24,398 nt of DNA from Beverwykella pulmonaria (lineage: Eukaryota > Ascomycota > Dothideomycetes > Pleosporales > Melanommataceae): contig BCHH01000004.1 of assembly GCA_001599595.1 (NCBI GenBank), positions 1,774,342-1,798,739 of the forward strand, read 5' to 3'. Of the stretch, positions 1 through 10,327 are shown piece after piece. Position 1 is the stretch's first letter; the number at the start of each line of letters is the position of its first letter. The position numbers were made by a program, and so were the translations under genes. Below the pieces are notes generated by a model. The model did not search any database. It worked only from the letters and a program-made list of their open reading frames with translations, and was not told the origin of the DNA.

Positions 1-146
1 GACCCAACCCAACCCAATCTTAGTATTATATAAACCCAACCCAACCCAAGCCATAGCATTTTAGTCTGGGTAGGAGTGGGGTTGGGTTGGGTTTATTATA
101 TAAGCTAACCCAAGCTAACCCAACCCCTACCCATTCGCCAGCCTAT
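1..146 (-). repeat. 146-bp inverted repeat, left arm
   Basis: The reverse complement of this segment matches 16269-16414 over 146 bases with no gaps and four substitutions. It is rich in AACCC/GGGTT units. The arms at about 32-47 and 79-94 are complementary (AAACCCAACCCAACCC against its complement) and could fold into a stem with a loop of about 30 bases. The plus strand also carries four G-runs at 68-91, a G-quadruplex pattern. The inner edge is sharp: at 147 the sequence becomes gypsy A integrase coding sequence, so the repeat interrupts that gene. The outer edge lies at or beyond the window start. It could be the end of a larger transposon, a foldback/MITE-like element, or one terminal repeat of a 16.4-kb unit. 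The sequence does not decide between these. Confidence 0.85.
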
Positions 147-3100
147 CTAGGAGGTTAGTTACAAAATCTATAGTGTAGTGTTTCTATAGTTAGGAGGCTA
201 GTTTAATTAACTTAAGCAGTCCCTAAGGCTTGTGCCTACAGATTTTGTACAGCTAGTATGTTAGGCAATTGTAGATATATTCCTTAATATACTTAGTAAC
301 GCCTAGCTAGTAGTATTTCTGTTAAAGTAGTTCACAGGTCTTCTCTATCCTGTAATGTCCCCCTAGAAGATTGTTGTAGTTCCTCTTAAGGATTAAACTG
401 CGCAGATTTTCCTCTTGTAGCACCTATACTTTGCTATTTCTGTAAAGGAGTCCTCTAGAGTTAAGTATCTAGTAGTCCCCCTTAGGCGCCTTGCCTGTTA
501 ATAATATCTCTGCCTGCTCCTTGTAGAGGGGATAAGCTACATCTATGCTCTACACTAGCTAGACGTAGTCTTTAAGACGTTCTAGGATTTCTAGAGCAAA
601 GGTGTTTTTAGCTTGCATAGCTCTAGTTGCAAGCCTTAACAGCACTATTAAACAAGCAACTGCAGGTTGCTAAAGGAAAGCATCTGCTAGGTTAAATTTG
701 TCTAGGTGTCCTCTAAGTAGATTGTTAGTGTCCTGTAAATTAGGTGGGTAATTACTAATTAATCACAACATATTGCAGTTTTCTAACAATACGTTAGGGA
801 TATCTAGATCTAGAAGGTTCAAGTTATTCCTATAGGCAGCCTTTAGTCTCTCCTAATAAGGCTTGGGTAATGTCCTGCCTATAGCTAGATTAGGCGTGGG
901 TGTAGTAGCCCTAGTTACTCTAAGTAACTAGACTTAGAGTTTGTTTTAAAGAGTGGGGAGCATTGCACTACATATAGCTCTAGCTTCCCCTGTTTTAAAG
1001 CCTTTAGTGTAATTAGGGTGTTGTAACAGCCTGTCTGTGGGATTGCTTTCTCCTAGTTTGTACTCTATCTTAAAGTTAAATTAAGTAAGTTCCTCTGCCT
1101 ACTAAGCTTACTTAAAGGAGAGTTCCTTTGTTGTTATAAACTACTTAAGGTTATTGTAGTCTATAACTACGCGTGTTGTTGTAGACGCGTGTTTAAGGTA
1201 GTGTCTCTAATGCTTAAAGCTCTCTATAATAGCGCAGAGCTCCTTGTTATAGGTATCCTACTGTACCTCTAGTCTACTAAACTTCTAGCTCTAGAATATA
1301 ACTAGCTTCTAGTGTGCTTTAGAGGCAATATCTAACAATTGTAGTTAGAGGATTATAGCTGCTATTGCAAAATCTAAAGCATCTGTAAGTACTATAATTA
1401 GCTTTTTAGGGCTAAAGTGTTAGAGGACTAGGGCGTCTGTAAATCTCTACTATAGCTTAAGGAAGGCAGCCCTAACTACTTACAGCTAACTCTAGGGCTT
1501 GTGCTAAATAGTAGGCTCTTTTTTTAACTTCTGCTTAGCCCTAGGTTAGTCCTAGGTTATAGGCAGGGCAGCTGCAGCTGCTATATGCTTGTTTATTAGT
1601 TGCACTATTTTAGAGTAGTTGTAGATAAATTGGCAGTAGAAGTTAGCAAAGCCTAAGAATACTTAGACGTTACAATAGCCTTCTAGCTTAGGCTATTCTT
1701 AAATAGTCTTAACCTGTACTAGATCTATTACTACGCCTTTAGGGGTTACAATAAACCCTAGGAATTTAACTTCCTTAGTTTTAAAGGTGCACTTTAAGGC
1801 TTTAGCGTATAGCCCCTACTTATCTAGTTACTCTAGGACTTCTAGCACATGCCTCTTATGTTCCTCTTTGTTATTAGAATAGATAAGGATGTTGTTAAGG
1901 TACACTACACAAGTACAGTCTAATAGACCCCCTAGTGCTTAGTGTATATAGGACTAGAAGGTAGCTAGGGCGTTGGCCAACCTAAAGGGTATAACAAGGT
2001 ATTTAAAGTAGCTGTAGCAAGTTTTAAATGCTGTCTTCTATTTATTACTTTTCTTTATCTACAAGTAGTAATAGGCGTTGTGTAGATTAAGTTTAGAGAA
2101 CACCTTGGCTCCTGCAAACTAGTCTAGCATCTTACTAATAAGGGGTATTAGGTATTAATTCTTAATTGTTACTCTATTTAATCCCTAGTAGTTAACACAC
2201 AATCTTATTGTACTATTAGATTTAGGGATAAAGAGGATAGGGGCTCTAGCAGGTAATTTGCTAGGCTAGATCTACCCCTTCTCTTGCGCTAAGTTAAGAT
2301 ACGTCTAGAGTATTTCTAATTTTTTCTAGGAGAGGTTATAGATTAGGAGGTTAGAAACTGTCTTCCTATCCTCTATATTAATTGCGTAGTTGTATTTAGA
2401 GTTTAGGGGCAATGTCCCTACTCTCTAGCTGCTAAAGCATTGCTTTATAGGCAGGACAAAGTTAGGCAGTCCTATAAGGTCTAGATCTCCTGCTTTGTTA
2501 TCCTACTTAGGGTTAGGTACTAGAGTGTACTTAGGTAGGGCTTAGGTTATGCCCTTAGGCAGCCTAGCTCTTTTAGGAGGTTGCTTATAGATGTAGGCAA
2601 TTGTGCGTTAAACTACTGCCTTAGGGAGCCACTGCAGATTAGGAGAGCTAGCTACACACACCTAGAGGTGTTAAAGCAGCTCTAAGAGATAGTTCTTAAG
2701 CTAATATTTTGCAGGGGGTGCTTCTAGGTTGTCTAGGTTTATGTTGCCTCTACCTAGCACACTAATTGTGTCTAAGTTAGGGGCAGTAATTATTTCTAAT
2801 AGTTGTTGTTAATTAATTAGGCCCTGCGTAAGGGGTTAGATGTAGAAATCTTAAGGGAAAAAGGTGTACACCTAGTTATAGGGTAAGCTGTTATCTAGAA
2901 GGTTGTAAGGCTTAACTATACTAATATAGGTGTTATCCTCTGTAGGTTCCTACTATTTAAAGTCCCCTGTAGAGAACTAGATCTTTAGGTTAGCCTTGTA
3001 AAGCTAGGGGTATCCTAATATTAGGTTGTAGCCTAAGAAGTCTGCTGCCTAGAAGGTTTAGGCTAGAGTAGTTTAAGTAAGGCTGTTCTTGTTAGCTACT

Positions 3101-3330
3101 TGCGTAGTTAGCTTGTAAGCTAAGTGCAACTATAGTTAGTAATTATTTAGAAAGGCCACTTAAAGTTTCCTGTAATGCAATACTACATTAAGTTTTAGCT
3201 TTGTAGCTAGCTTAAAGGTAATAAGATTAATCTCTGCACTACTATTGTACAGGGCCTTAACTATAGTCTCTACCCCCTTATCTAATACTAAGGTAATAGT
3301 AACAGCAATGCGTAACCTCTTCCCGCGCTC
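147..3330 (-). pseudogene. pol: Ty3/gypsy A pol (protease-RT-RNase H-partial integrase), mutated and truncated
   Basis: Reading leftward on the minus strand, the domains come in Ty3/gypsy order. The protease has ALYNSSAE at about 3230-3255, where ALxDSGAE is usual. The RT has PILFIPK at about 2230, VFSKLNLHNAYY at about 2080, and YLNN for YLDD at 1891-1902. The RNase H has TDALDFAIAA at about 1350 and YNKELCAI at about 1240. The integrase zinc region (GGHYRIEK, then KYY-LGVTKY) lies at about 240-360, and its first catalytic Asp survives in TIDFVTNL (codon 166-168). The rest of the integrase DDE core is missing because the inverted repeat begins at 146. The protease, RT and integrase landmarks share one frame, so decay is by substitution: many TAG/TAA at former Gln and Trp codons, Asp to Asn, Pro to Leu. 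The product would have copied and integrated the element, but this copy cannot be functional. The start is set by the end of the gag frame and is approximate. Confidence 0.9.
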
Positions 3331-4700
3331 TGTTTGCCCTAGTGCTAGTTGTAAGAGGTTAGCTACTAGGGCTTATCTTTTTTTAGCGCTTCTAAGTCTT
3401 AACTACAGTTGCTCTAATAGGGCCTCCTTAGAGGGTACCCTTAGTTGTGTGATTTCTCTTGTTAATCTGTAGATTAAGAGTCTCCCTAGCTAATGCTTAA
3501 GTTACCCCTGTATCCTGCTTAGGTTAGGGTGTAGGGCTAATAGTTAGGGTTACTAGCATTGCTACCCTAACTGCCCCTTAAGTTGCCTAAGGCGCGCTTG
3601 TTTTGCTAACTATTAGGTTAAGAGTTAAAATGCGCCTGTTTCTAGATCACCCCTAGAGTAGCTTTAGATGCTCTTTAGGTTAGGTCTGCCCTTACAGCCT
3701 CTTTAGCATTCTAGATAGAGAGCTTAAAGGCTAGGTAGTTAGCAGCGTATCCCTGTAGGGCGCCTAAGCTTTTTATATAACATTTAATAGTTTTAGGGAG
3801 CTTGCTCTACACAAAGTATATTATTGCCTAGTGTTGCTAGGTGCTGTTAGGGTTCTTGTATAAGGCAGGGTCTATGCAATCTCCCCTTAATTTAAGGAAG
3901 TTGCTAAACTCTATCTAACAGTCACTAGTGCGCTATATAGATTAATAGTAAATTTCTGTGTTGCAGAACTTTACATAGTCTAGGTCTTAGGTAGTGTTAG
4001 CAATCTTTGTAAAGAGGCCTTTTAGAGTTGTTACTTCTCTTTTAGTAACTACTCTATTAATCTAGTCCTTTAGCGTAGGCCTAAGGATTAAAGGGATAAC
4101 CTATATAAGGTAGTAATAGGTTTCTAGTTTGCAGTTATTTGCTTAGAGTACATAGAGAAGGTCCTTAGACTACGCTTTAATCTTGCTAACGTTGGGGTAA
4201 TTGCCCTTTAGCTTAGGTAGATCTTAAATCTTAAGTATTAATCCTCTTTGCTTGTTCTCTGCTTTCTCTACAGTAGACAGGGCGCTAGTCTCCTTTAGGG
4301 CGTGCCCTAGTTAGACTACTCCTACTCTAAAGGTTGTTTAAGCTTGCTCTAACCTAGTCCTTGCTTTTAGGATTAGGGCCTCTAAGGGGAACTCTTTATC
4401 CTTAAGGTTCTAGAGTTGCTGCAGGAGGTTCTGTAGCATAACTTCCTTAGCTAAGGTAGCCTTAGCCTGTGGGCAAGCTAGTTCCTAAGAGTTCTGTCCC
4501 TGTGGGGAAGCGTTGTTCTTAGAAGCAGGAGTCTATTAACCTAACTATAATTAGGCTAGTCCTAAAGGAGCATGGTGACCTTACAGAAGGTGACCTAGTT
4601 GGCTTAAGCTCTCTTAGTGAGCTAGTCCTAGAGGAGTCTATTTTAAGGGAATGTCTCCTTTAGGCCTAGTCCCTAGGGCTTAGCTTAACAAAGCGTTACT
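3331..4700 (-). pseudogene. gag: Ty3/gypsy A gag, mutated
   Basis: This minus-strand frame lies directly upstream of the A protease and is offset by one base from pol (pol is in the -1 frame), as in gypsy elements that express pol by frameshifting or overlap. Recognisable gag-like stretches are PKLKGNYP near 4200, followed by a helical region around 3700-3960. The C-terminal part (about 3400-3650) is Asn/Gln/Ser-rich. I see no CCHC zinc knuckle. An N-terminal Gln/Leu-rich segment with coiled-coil character begins at an ATG at 4437-4439, but the frame may start further upstream, up to about 4700. Many former Gln codons are now stops. The assignment rests on position and on similarity in style to fungal gypsy gag proteins, so the family is less certain than for pol. 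Confidence 0.65.
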
Positions 4701-4800
4701 TAATCTACTTTTAGGGTTAGAGTTATCCCTATCTTAAGATTGCTCTCTGCCCCAGCTCTCTTTAGGGTAGTCCTAGGTTTAAATTAGTAACAATTAACTG

Positions 4801-4815
4801 TAATTAATGTTGTTG
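4801..4815. repeat. Target-site duplication of LINE copy 1, 5' side
   Basis: TAATTAATGTTGTTG here is repeated exactly at 10062-10076, on the other side of the LINE. It marks the insertion point in the leader of gypsy A. The first few bases (TAA) could overlap the AAT tail on the 3' side, so the true duplication is 12-15 bp. Confidence 0.9.
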
Positions 4816-4939
4816 ACGTAAAAAGACGACAGTCGACAACAGCGTTGTAACGAATAGAAACCATCAAAGTGATCACCAAATACAATACTATACAATCAGA
4901 GGACCTCTATAGCCAAGACACAGACGGTGCAGCGCTGCG

Positions 4940-6349
4940 ATGCCGCTGGCAGGAAGTTAAGGCGCCGTTGCATTGTTAGGGGGAAACTATCACCACCCAC
5001 AACAAAGCAACGGAGACCCAACTAAGGTACGAAACCCCATCATTGAAAAACTGACAGAAATCATAGAGGAAATCAAGAAAGAGGGAAATAAGAGAGTGGA
5101 GGAGTTGGCGCGGCAGGCAACAGAGGTGGTGAAGAAAGTTGAGGAGAGGCTGTAGGAGAGAACAATTGGAAAGATCGCACAAATATGTGACAGAATTCTG
5201 CAACACGTGCAAGAAGCAAGCAAAAAGGCCAATATTGCTCTGACGGCAACTTGATAATGGGCTAACGTCGCCGCGCAACTAGCGCAAACAACCATACGAC
5301 CTATAATACGCGCACGCGTGGCCGACACGCAAGACAAGACACTGAGCGAGATCCTTGAACTAGTATGACTAGCTATCCTGCAGGTGATAGCAATACACAA
5401 ACTACACAGCAGTAATATTAAGATTTGGCTTACATTGCAAGCGCAGCAGGACGCTGTTACAAAGGCAGCGGACCCCTAGGGCATACGCATCCTCTGCAAA
5501 GCCTACCTTATTAAAGTACTAGGTGTACTGTTTACCTTCCTAGTGAACAACAGAAAGACTGCAAACAACACAGAGGCAATATAAGTAATTGAAAAAACAC
5601 TACAAAGGACAGGAAATGTCAAGATTGCCTCTATACAATGGCTTTGTGAAGCTGACATGACGCTATACTGTACCTAACACGCCCTAGCAAAGACAAGAGG
5701 CTCTCTTATTATAGGGGTTAATACACATATAGAACAGCAACAGATAGTTTAGAGTGGTATAATTATTAGTGTAGAGCACTTTAAAGCTAGGCTGTATAAC
5801 TACAACCTAGACCTAAAGCAATACTTTAAATGTGGAACATAGGGTTACAAGCAAGGCGCCTGCGCAAAGCAAGTAAAGTGCATGCAATGCGCAGGCAACT
5901 ACAACACAAGGAAATGTAATAAAGACAGCGTCTGCTGCACAAACTATAGGGGGAAGCATAGAGTATAGCAGAAGAAGGATTGCCTAGCATTTGCAAGGTA
6001 CAAAGTAGGCATGCAAAAAATATAAATAGAGCTTGCCTAGAGGTTAGTGGTAACAAGGAACAGTGAAACACAAGCAACACAAAGCCAATTTCAATTCTAG
6101 GCAATACTACCTAGTGTGCTAGGCAAATGCACTTAACTACTAATTAGAACGCTAGAACTACAACATTAAGTAGGTAGGCCCACTGACGTAGAGAGAGCTG
6201 CACAAAGAGCGCGAACTAATTACAGTTAAACAATTATATAGACACAAGCTAACTGTGAGACACTGCTAACAAGCTAAGAGCCTGCACTAGCAGAGTCTAC
6301 ACTAGCTAAGAACTAAATAGAGGACATTGTTACAGACTCTTAACAATAA
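4940..6349 (+). pseudogene. LINE copy 1 ORF1 (gag-like, coiled coil and CCHC knuckles), mutated
   Basis: In Tad-type elements this protein would bind the element RNA. The chosen start is the ATG at 4940, matching the intact start of LINE copy 2 at 16010. The frame runs 470 codons to a TAA at 6347-6349. Residues from about 30 to 75 form a charged Lys/Glu coiled coil (PIIEKLTEIIEEIKK, VKKVEERL); an open stretch from 4973 to 5155 survives here. The C-terminal half has Cys-rich knuckles at about 5825-5950 (YFKCG, then ACAKQVKCMQCAGN, then CCTNY). About twenty internal stops are mostly TAG/TAA at expected Gln or Trp codons, without a frameshift. The stop overlaps the presumed start of ORF2. Confidence 0.88.
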
Positions 6350-9300
6350 GAGTGCTTACAGTTATACAATACAACTGCAGTAATGCAAACAATAGCAAGG
6401 CAAGACTGTTCTTTAACGCAGCTAAGCTGGCGAAACACTATATACTCGCCATATAAGAGCTAGCCTAGAACTGCCAAACAAAGGGCACGTACTGCCCGCC
6501 AGGATATATACTATTATATAGAAGAGAAGAATAGACAAAGGTGTGCTTTATAGTTAACAAAGCTATAGGGCTACAAGCATAGAAGCAGATAAGCAACACG
6601 CTAAATATAGCAGTTATAACAATCTAGGTGTGGGACAAAACTATTGCAATCTTCAACGTCTACAACTAATCCAACGCGCCTACAAGGCTTGTAACAATTA
6701 ACTAACTACAGCAAGAAATTGCAAAGATACTAACAGAATAGGAGATAATAGTGCTAGGGGACTTTAACCTTTACCACCCTGCGTAGGGAGGAATAGAAAT
6801 AAGAAGCAACCTAGTGGCAAACTAACTGCAAGACAACATAGAGGCGGCAGGGATGCAACTGTGCACACTACAAGGAGAACTAACCTAGAGGAGAGGAGAA
6901 AGACAATTAGTTATTGACCTTACGTTTATAACAGGTGGCTTAGAGCAACAACTAGAATACTGCAAACTAGTAGAAGAATAGGCACTAACTAAAGACTACA
7001 TCCCTATCTAAATTACTGTTGCATGCAACATGGCCCTAACAGCGCCACAAATATAATACGCTATTAACAAGCTATAAAACAAAGACCTTATCTAGGCAAT
7101 TAAACAAGAAGGGTGGGAACAACAAGACTAACTGCTAGCAGCATTGCAAAAGGCTATCTAGAAGGGCATAGAACAACACTGCCCAAGGGCTTGGCCTAGT
7201 TGCTATGCTTAAAGGAAGTGGTCACCCTGCGCAGGTGTTCTGCTAGTAAACACACATTAAGCATGCTGCAAGCTTACTAGATCACACACAACAGATGCAG
7301 AGGAACAACTAAAGGACATAAACAAAGCACTACAGAAGGAAATGCGCTAAGCTAGTAGGGTAAGCTAGAGAGCCTTTACAGCAGAGCTTAAAGAAGTTGT
7401 AAAGAGGCTAAACAAAATAATCTAGGAGATAATGCAGTGGAGCAGGGGACTTAACAGCAACATGCAAGCAACACTGCACATGCCTGCGCTACAAAAGAAC
7501 CTGCAACAGAACTACACAGATAATAAAAGGGGCAAAGCAGCGCTACTAGCAGAAAAGTTCTTTCCTCTAAAAGGAGCAGCAGACCTAAGCAATACACAAG
7601 GAGAGCTATAGAAAAGCAAAGACTAGTAGCCTAATGCAATTTAAATTAGCAACAGAGTAACCCTACAAGACATTAAAAGTGTTATTAAGAAGCTCCTAAA
7701 CAGAAAGGCCCTAGGACTAGATAAGATACTAAACAAGATCCTTAAGGTGCTTAGCAAGACAATAAGTAACAGACTAGCAACAGTAATTAGCAAACACTTT
7801 AACAGGGAGGCCATGCTAAGGGAACTTAAGGACACTACTACAATTGCACTTTGCAAGCTAGGGAAAGGAGACTACTTACTAGTAAATGCCTATAGGCCTA
7901 TTGCCCTAGAGAACACCCTAGCTAAGCTAGTAGAAACTATAGTAGCACAGCAACTAGCAGAGGCAGCAGAGGAACACTACCTGCTGCTATAGAACTAGAT
8001 AGGTGGTTGGAAGAACAGGTTGACACTTACAGCAGCGTGACTGCTAAACAACGTTGTATAGACGGCGTGGTGAGCGCGAAAAGGGTGTGTGGTATTAATG
8101 CTTAGACTTAACCTAGCTGGAGCCTTTAACAATGTTGCCCACAAAAGATTATTACACGTCCTATAGAACAAGGGAATTCCACAATAGGTAGTTTAGTTTA
8201 TACAAGACTTTCTTAGTAAGTAGAGCACCTAAATTACATTTGCAGGATTTACAAGTAAGGCGCTCTAGGTAAACACAGGTATACTGCAGGGATTACTGCT
8301 GTTGCCTATACTATTCCTGTTCTTTATTGCAGAACTGCTAGATGAATTTTAACAACTAGGAAGTAACAACGTTTTTAGCTTTAGCTTTATAGATAATACA
8401 ACACTAGTAGCTTAGGGAGACACTACTGCAGACAATTGCTAACAGCTAATAGAAGCTTATAGCTAATGCATAGCATAGGCAAAAAGATACGGCGCTTAGT
8501 TTGCACTAGACAAATACTAACTAATGCACTTTACAAGAAGAAGGGGAAACAGCAGGGACCTAGTGAGTACAGTACAGATTAATAGTAAGGAGGCAGAGGT
8601 CTGCTAAAAGTTAATCTAGATCCTAGGCATATGGGTTAACCCCAAGATGCAATAGAAAGAACACACTACTAAGGCAGCTAGACATGGAGAAGAAATGTTT
8701 AACGTGATGGCACATATTACTGTATTAACATAGGGACCCTTAATGCACAGGTTAAGACTCCTGTACACGGCAGTGGTTAGACTAGCAATGATGTACGGCT
8801 CGCAGGTGTGGAGCCTGCAACCTAATGGAAAACCGCTGGCGGCCAGCACAATAAAGCCACTAGCAGATATCTAGAAGAGATGCCTACAGAAAGCCACAGG
8901 AGCCTACAAGGGAACCCCTTATGCAGCTATTAAACGTGAGATAGGGGTTCCCCTACTAGACCTATGGGCGGAAGAACAAGCAATACAATACGCGGACTGT
9001 ACAGCGCACACGCTAGTGGAACAGGCAATATTACAGACAACACAAGCTGTATAGGACTTGATGGCTAAGCGACGGTGAAACGGACGCACGGAGAAACCGC
9101 CAACCTAAAGTGAGACAGCAAGGACTATAGCAAGAGTGAGGAAGGCTGAGATAAAAGAATGGAACGCACACTAGGCTGCACGCCAGCACTAACAGCACCT
9201 ACTACTACAAAACTAAACCAACTAAGCCAACTAAGCCAACTGAACCAACCAAGCAAAACAGCTAGATAGAACATGGCTAGACCTAGAATGGGCAAAACGG

Positions 9301-9783
9301 TGGAGAAAGCACGGGGCGAACTGAAGGGAGACAATGTGGCGTGAAGCATGGGTGAAGGGTCTAAGCTAGCTATACAACAATCTTATAAAGGCTTAGTCAA
9401 CAGCACTATTTCTCATGCGCACAGAAGCAATTGGACTAAATAAGTGGCTAACTACCTGGCATGTTCTAGACGTCACAAAGGAATGCACGTGTGGATGGCA
9501 CAAACAGACAGTACAACACGTAGTCTTCCACTGTCTAAGATACAACTGCGGGACACTGTTGCCTCGCCTGTGCAGCGAACGCCTACTAGAGGTGTTGGGC
9601 GATCCTCCCTAGGCTAGAGCAACAGCAAAGTGGTTTATACAACAGAACATCCTACGCCAATTTACGGTGGCAAAGGAGCTAGAAAACGAAGCAGTCAACA
9701 GATACCAGCAGGCAGACGGGCTATCATCATGGGAACAAAGGAACGACGACGGCGAAGCGACTATTGGAACTGAACTGAACTGA
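6346..9783 (+). pseudogene. LINE copy 1 ORF2 (endonuclease-reverse transcriptase), mutated
   Basis: The ORF is 1,146 codons in one frame. The AP endonuclease shows IRVLTVIQYNC at the start, ILAIQELA (the catalytic Glu region) near 6440, and VLGDFNLYHP at about 6750-6780. The RT domain covers about 7640-8500: the open fragment 7747-7992 holds its N-terminal part, with AYRPIALENTLAKLVE, and FSFIDNTTLVA at about 8380-8412 is the active-site box with FIDN where F/YADD is expected. The C-terminal zinc motif CTCGWHKQTVQHVVFHC lies in the open fragment 9415-9612. The natural stop is TGA at 9781-9783. The start is an ATA at 6346-6348, probably a mutated ATG. The last 1.2 kb has far fewer stops than the RT region. 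It encoded the enzyme that nicks the target and primes reverse transcription there, and it is non-functional now. Confidence 0.92.
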
Positions 9784-10061
9784 AACTCTTACCTGCTACA
9801 CCCCTACTCTCCTACCCAAACCCTCACTATCTCTTATACTTATTCCCTTTTGTTTGTTTTCTTGATTTCCCCTGTACGGGGGCAAGCGTGACAGAACGGA
9901 CGGTTGAAAGTTAAGGAAAAGAAGCTATATACGCTCAAGAGCGTACAAACAGCACATAAGGCACACGAAAGGTTTTCCTTGGATATAGGTTTTTCCTAAG
10001 GCAATAGTCTGCATAGCTCTAGAGAGGGCTGACAACAGACGGTAAATAGAAATAATAATAA
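9784..10061 (+). other. LINE copy 1 3' UTR and AAT tail
   Basis: This is non-coding sequence after the ORF2 stop. It is closely related to the reverse complement of about 10927-11205 in LINE copy 2, including the block around CCTGTACGGGGGCAAGCGTG. It ends in repeated AAT (about 10050-10061), the short-repeat tail typical of Tad-like LINEs, followed by the target duplication. Confidence 0.85.
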
Positions 10062-10076
10062 TAATTAATGTTGTTG
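10062..10076. repeat. Target-site duplication of LINE copy 1, 3' side
   Basis: This is an exact second copy of the sequence at 4801-4815, directly after the AAT tail. Confidence 0.9.
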
Positions 10077-10327
10077 TCCTTTTCTGTTTTACTAATGTAA
10101 CTAGCTTGCTAGTTCTTAGGAATGCTCTTAGCTATCCTGTAAGAGGCTACTAAGTTGCCTGCAACTGTAGCTAATGGCTTAGCAGAGCACATGCGCTCCT
10201 TGCCTTTGTTGCTCTACTTTAGAGCTATTAATTTAGTTGTTTAAAGGTAGTTTCTAGTTAAATCTTGTTGCGCAGTCTGTACAGTTGCTACAGTTTAAGC
10301 CTACTACTATAGGGTAAAGGATTTAAA
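10077..10327 (-). other. Probable leader/5' part of gypsy A
   Basis: Removing LINE copy 1 joins this stretch to the sequence left of 4801, so it belongs to whatever LINE 1 entered. It lies between the gypsy A gag and an LTR-like block, which fits the 5' leader of A on the minus strand. No coding domain is recognisable. One plus-strand frame contains a CAVC motif but is broken by stops. The right end (AGGGTAAAGGATTTAAA before 10328) is purine-rich and could alternatively be read as the polypurine tract of a plus-strand element. Confidence 0.45.

Larger units (their letters stand above)
4816..10061 (+). mobile_element. Tad-like LINE, copy 1, full length
   Basis: This is a complete non-LTR retrotransposon of about 5.2 kb. 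It has a 5' UTR (4816-4939), ORF1 with a zinc-knuckle gag-like protein, ORF2 with an AP-type endonuclease, reverse transcriptase and C-terminal zinc motif, a 3' UTR (9784-about 10045) and an (AAT)n tail ending near 10061. It is flanked by an exact duplication of up to 15 bp. The domain order and (AAT)n tail fit the Tad clade of fungal LINEs, although I see no RNase H domain. It is collinear with the inverted copy at 10927-16140. Nonsense mutations are dense in the middle (about 5350-8600) and sparse at both ends. Confidence 0.93.

Noticed and set aside
1..132. GGGTT/AACCC repeats as a telomere or subtelomere
   Set aside because: The unit is irregular, is not the TTAGGG array of filamentous fungi, and recurs internally at 16269-16414.
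3245..3472. 75-codon plus-strand frame as a gene
   Set aside because: It is antisense to the gypsy A protease and gag end and has no support of its own.
4976..5400. Minus-strand open frames of 100 and 136 codons
   Set aside because: They are antisense shadows of the relatively unmutated start of LINE copy 1 ORF1; their hydrophobic translation mirrors the coiled-coil codons.
8860..9420. RNase H domain in the LINE ORF2, as in Tad1
   Set aside because: I could not find the Asp-Glu-Asp pattern between the RT and the C-terminal zinc motif in either copy.
4940..9783. Reassigned stop codons (TAA/TAG read as Gln) instead of mutation
   Set aside because: TAG also replaces conserved Trp, and Pro-to-Leu, Asp-to-Asn and Met-to-Ile changes occur as well. 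This fits C-to-T mutation on both strands, not a different code.
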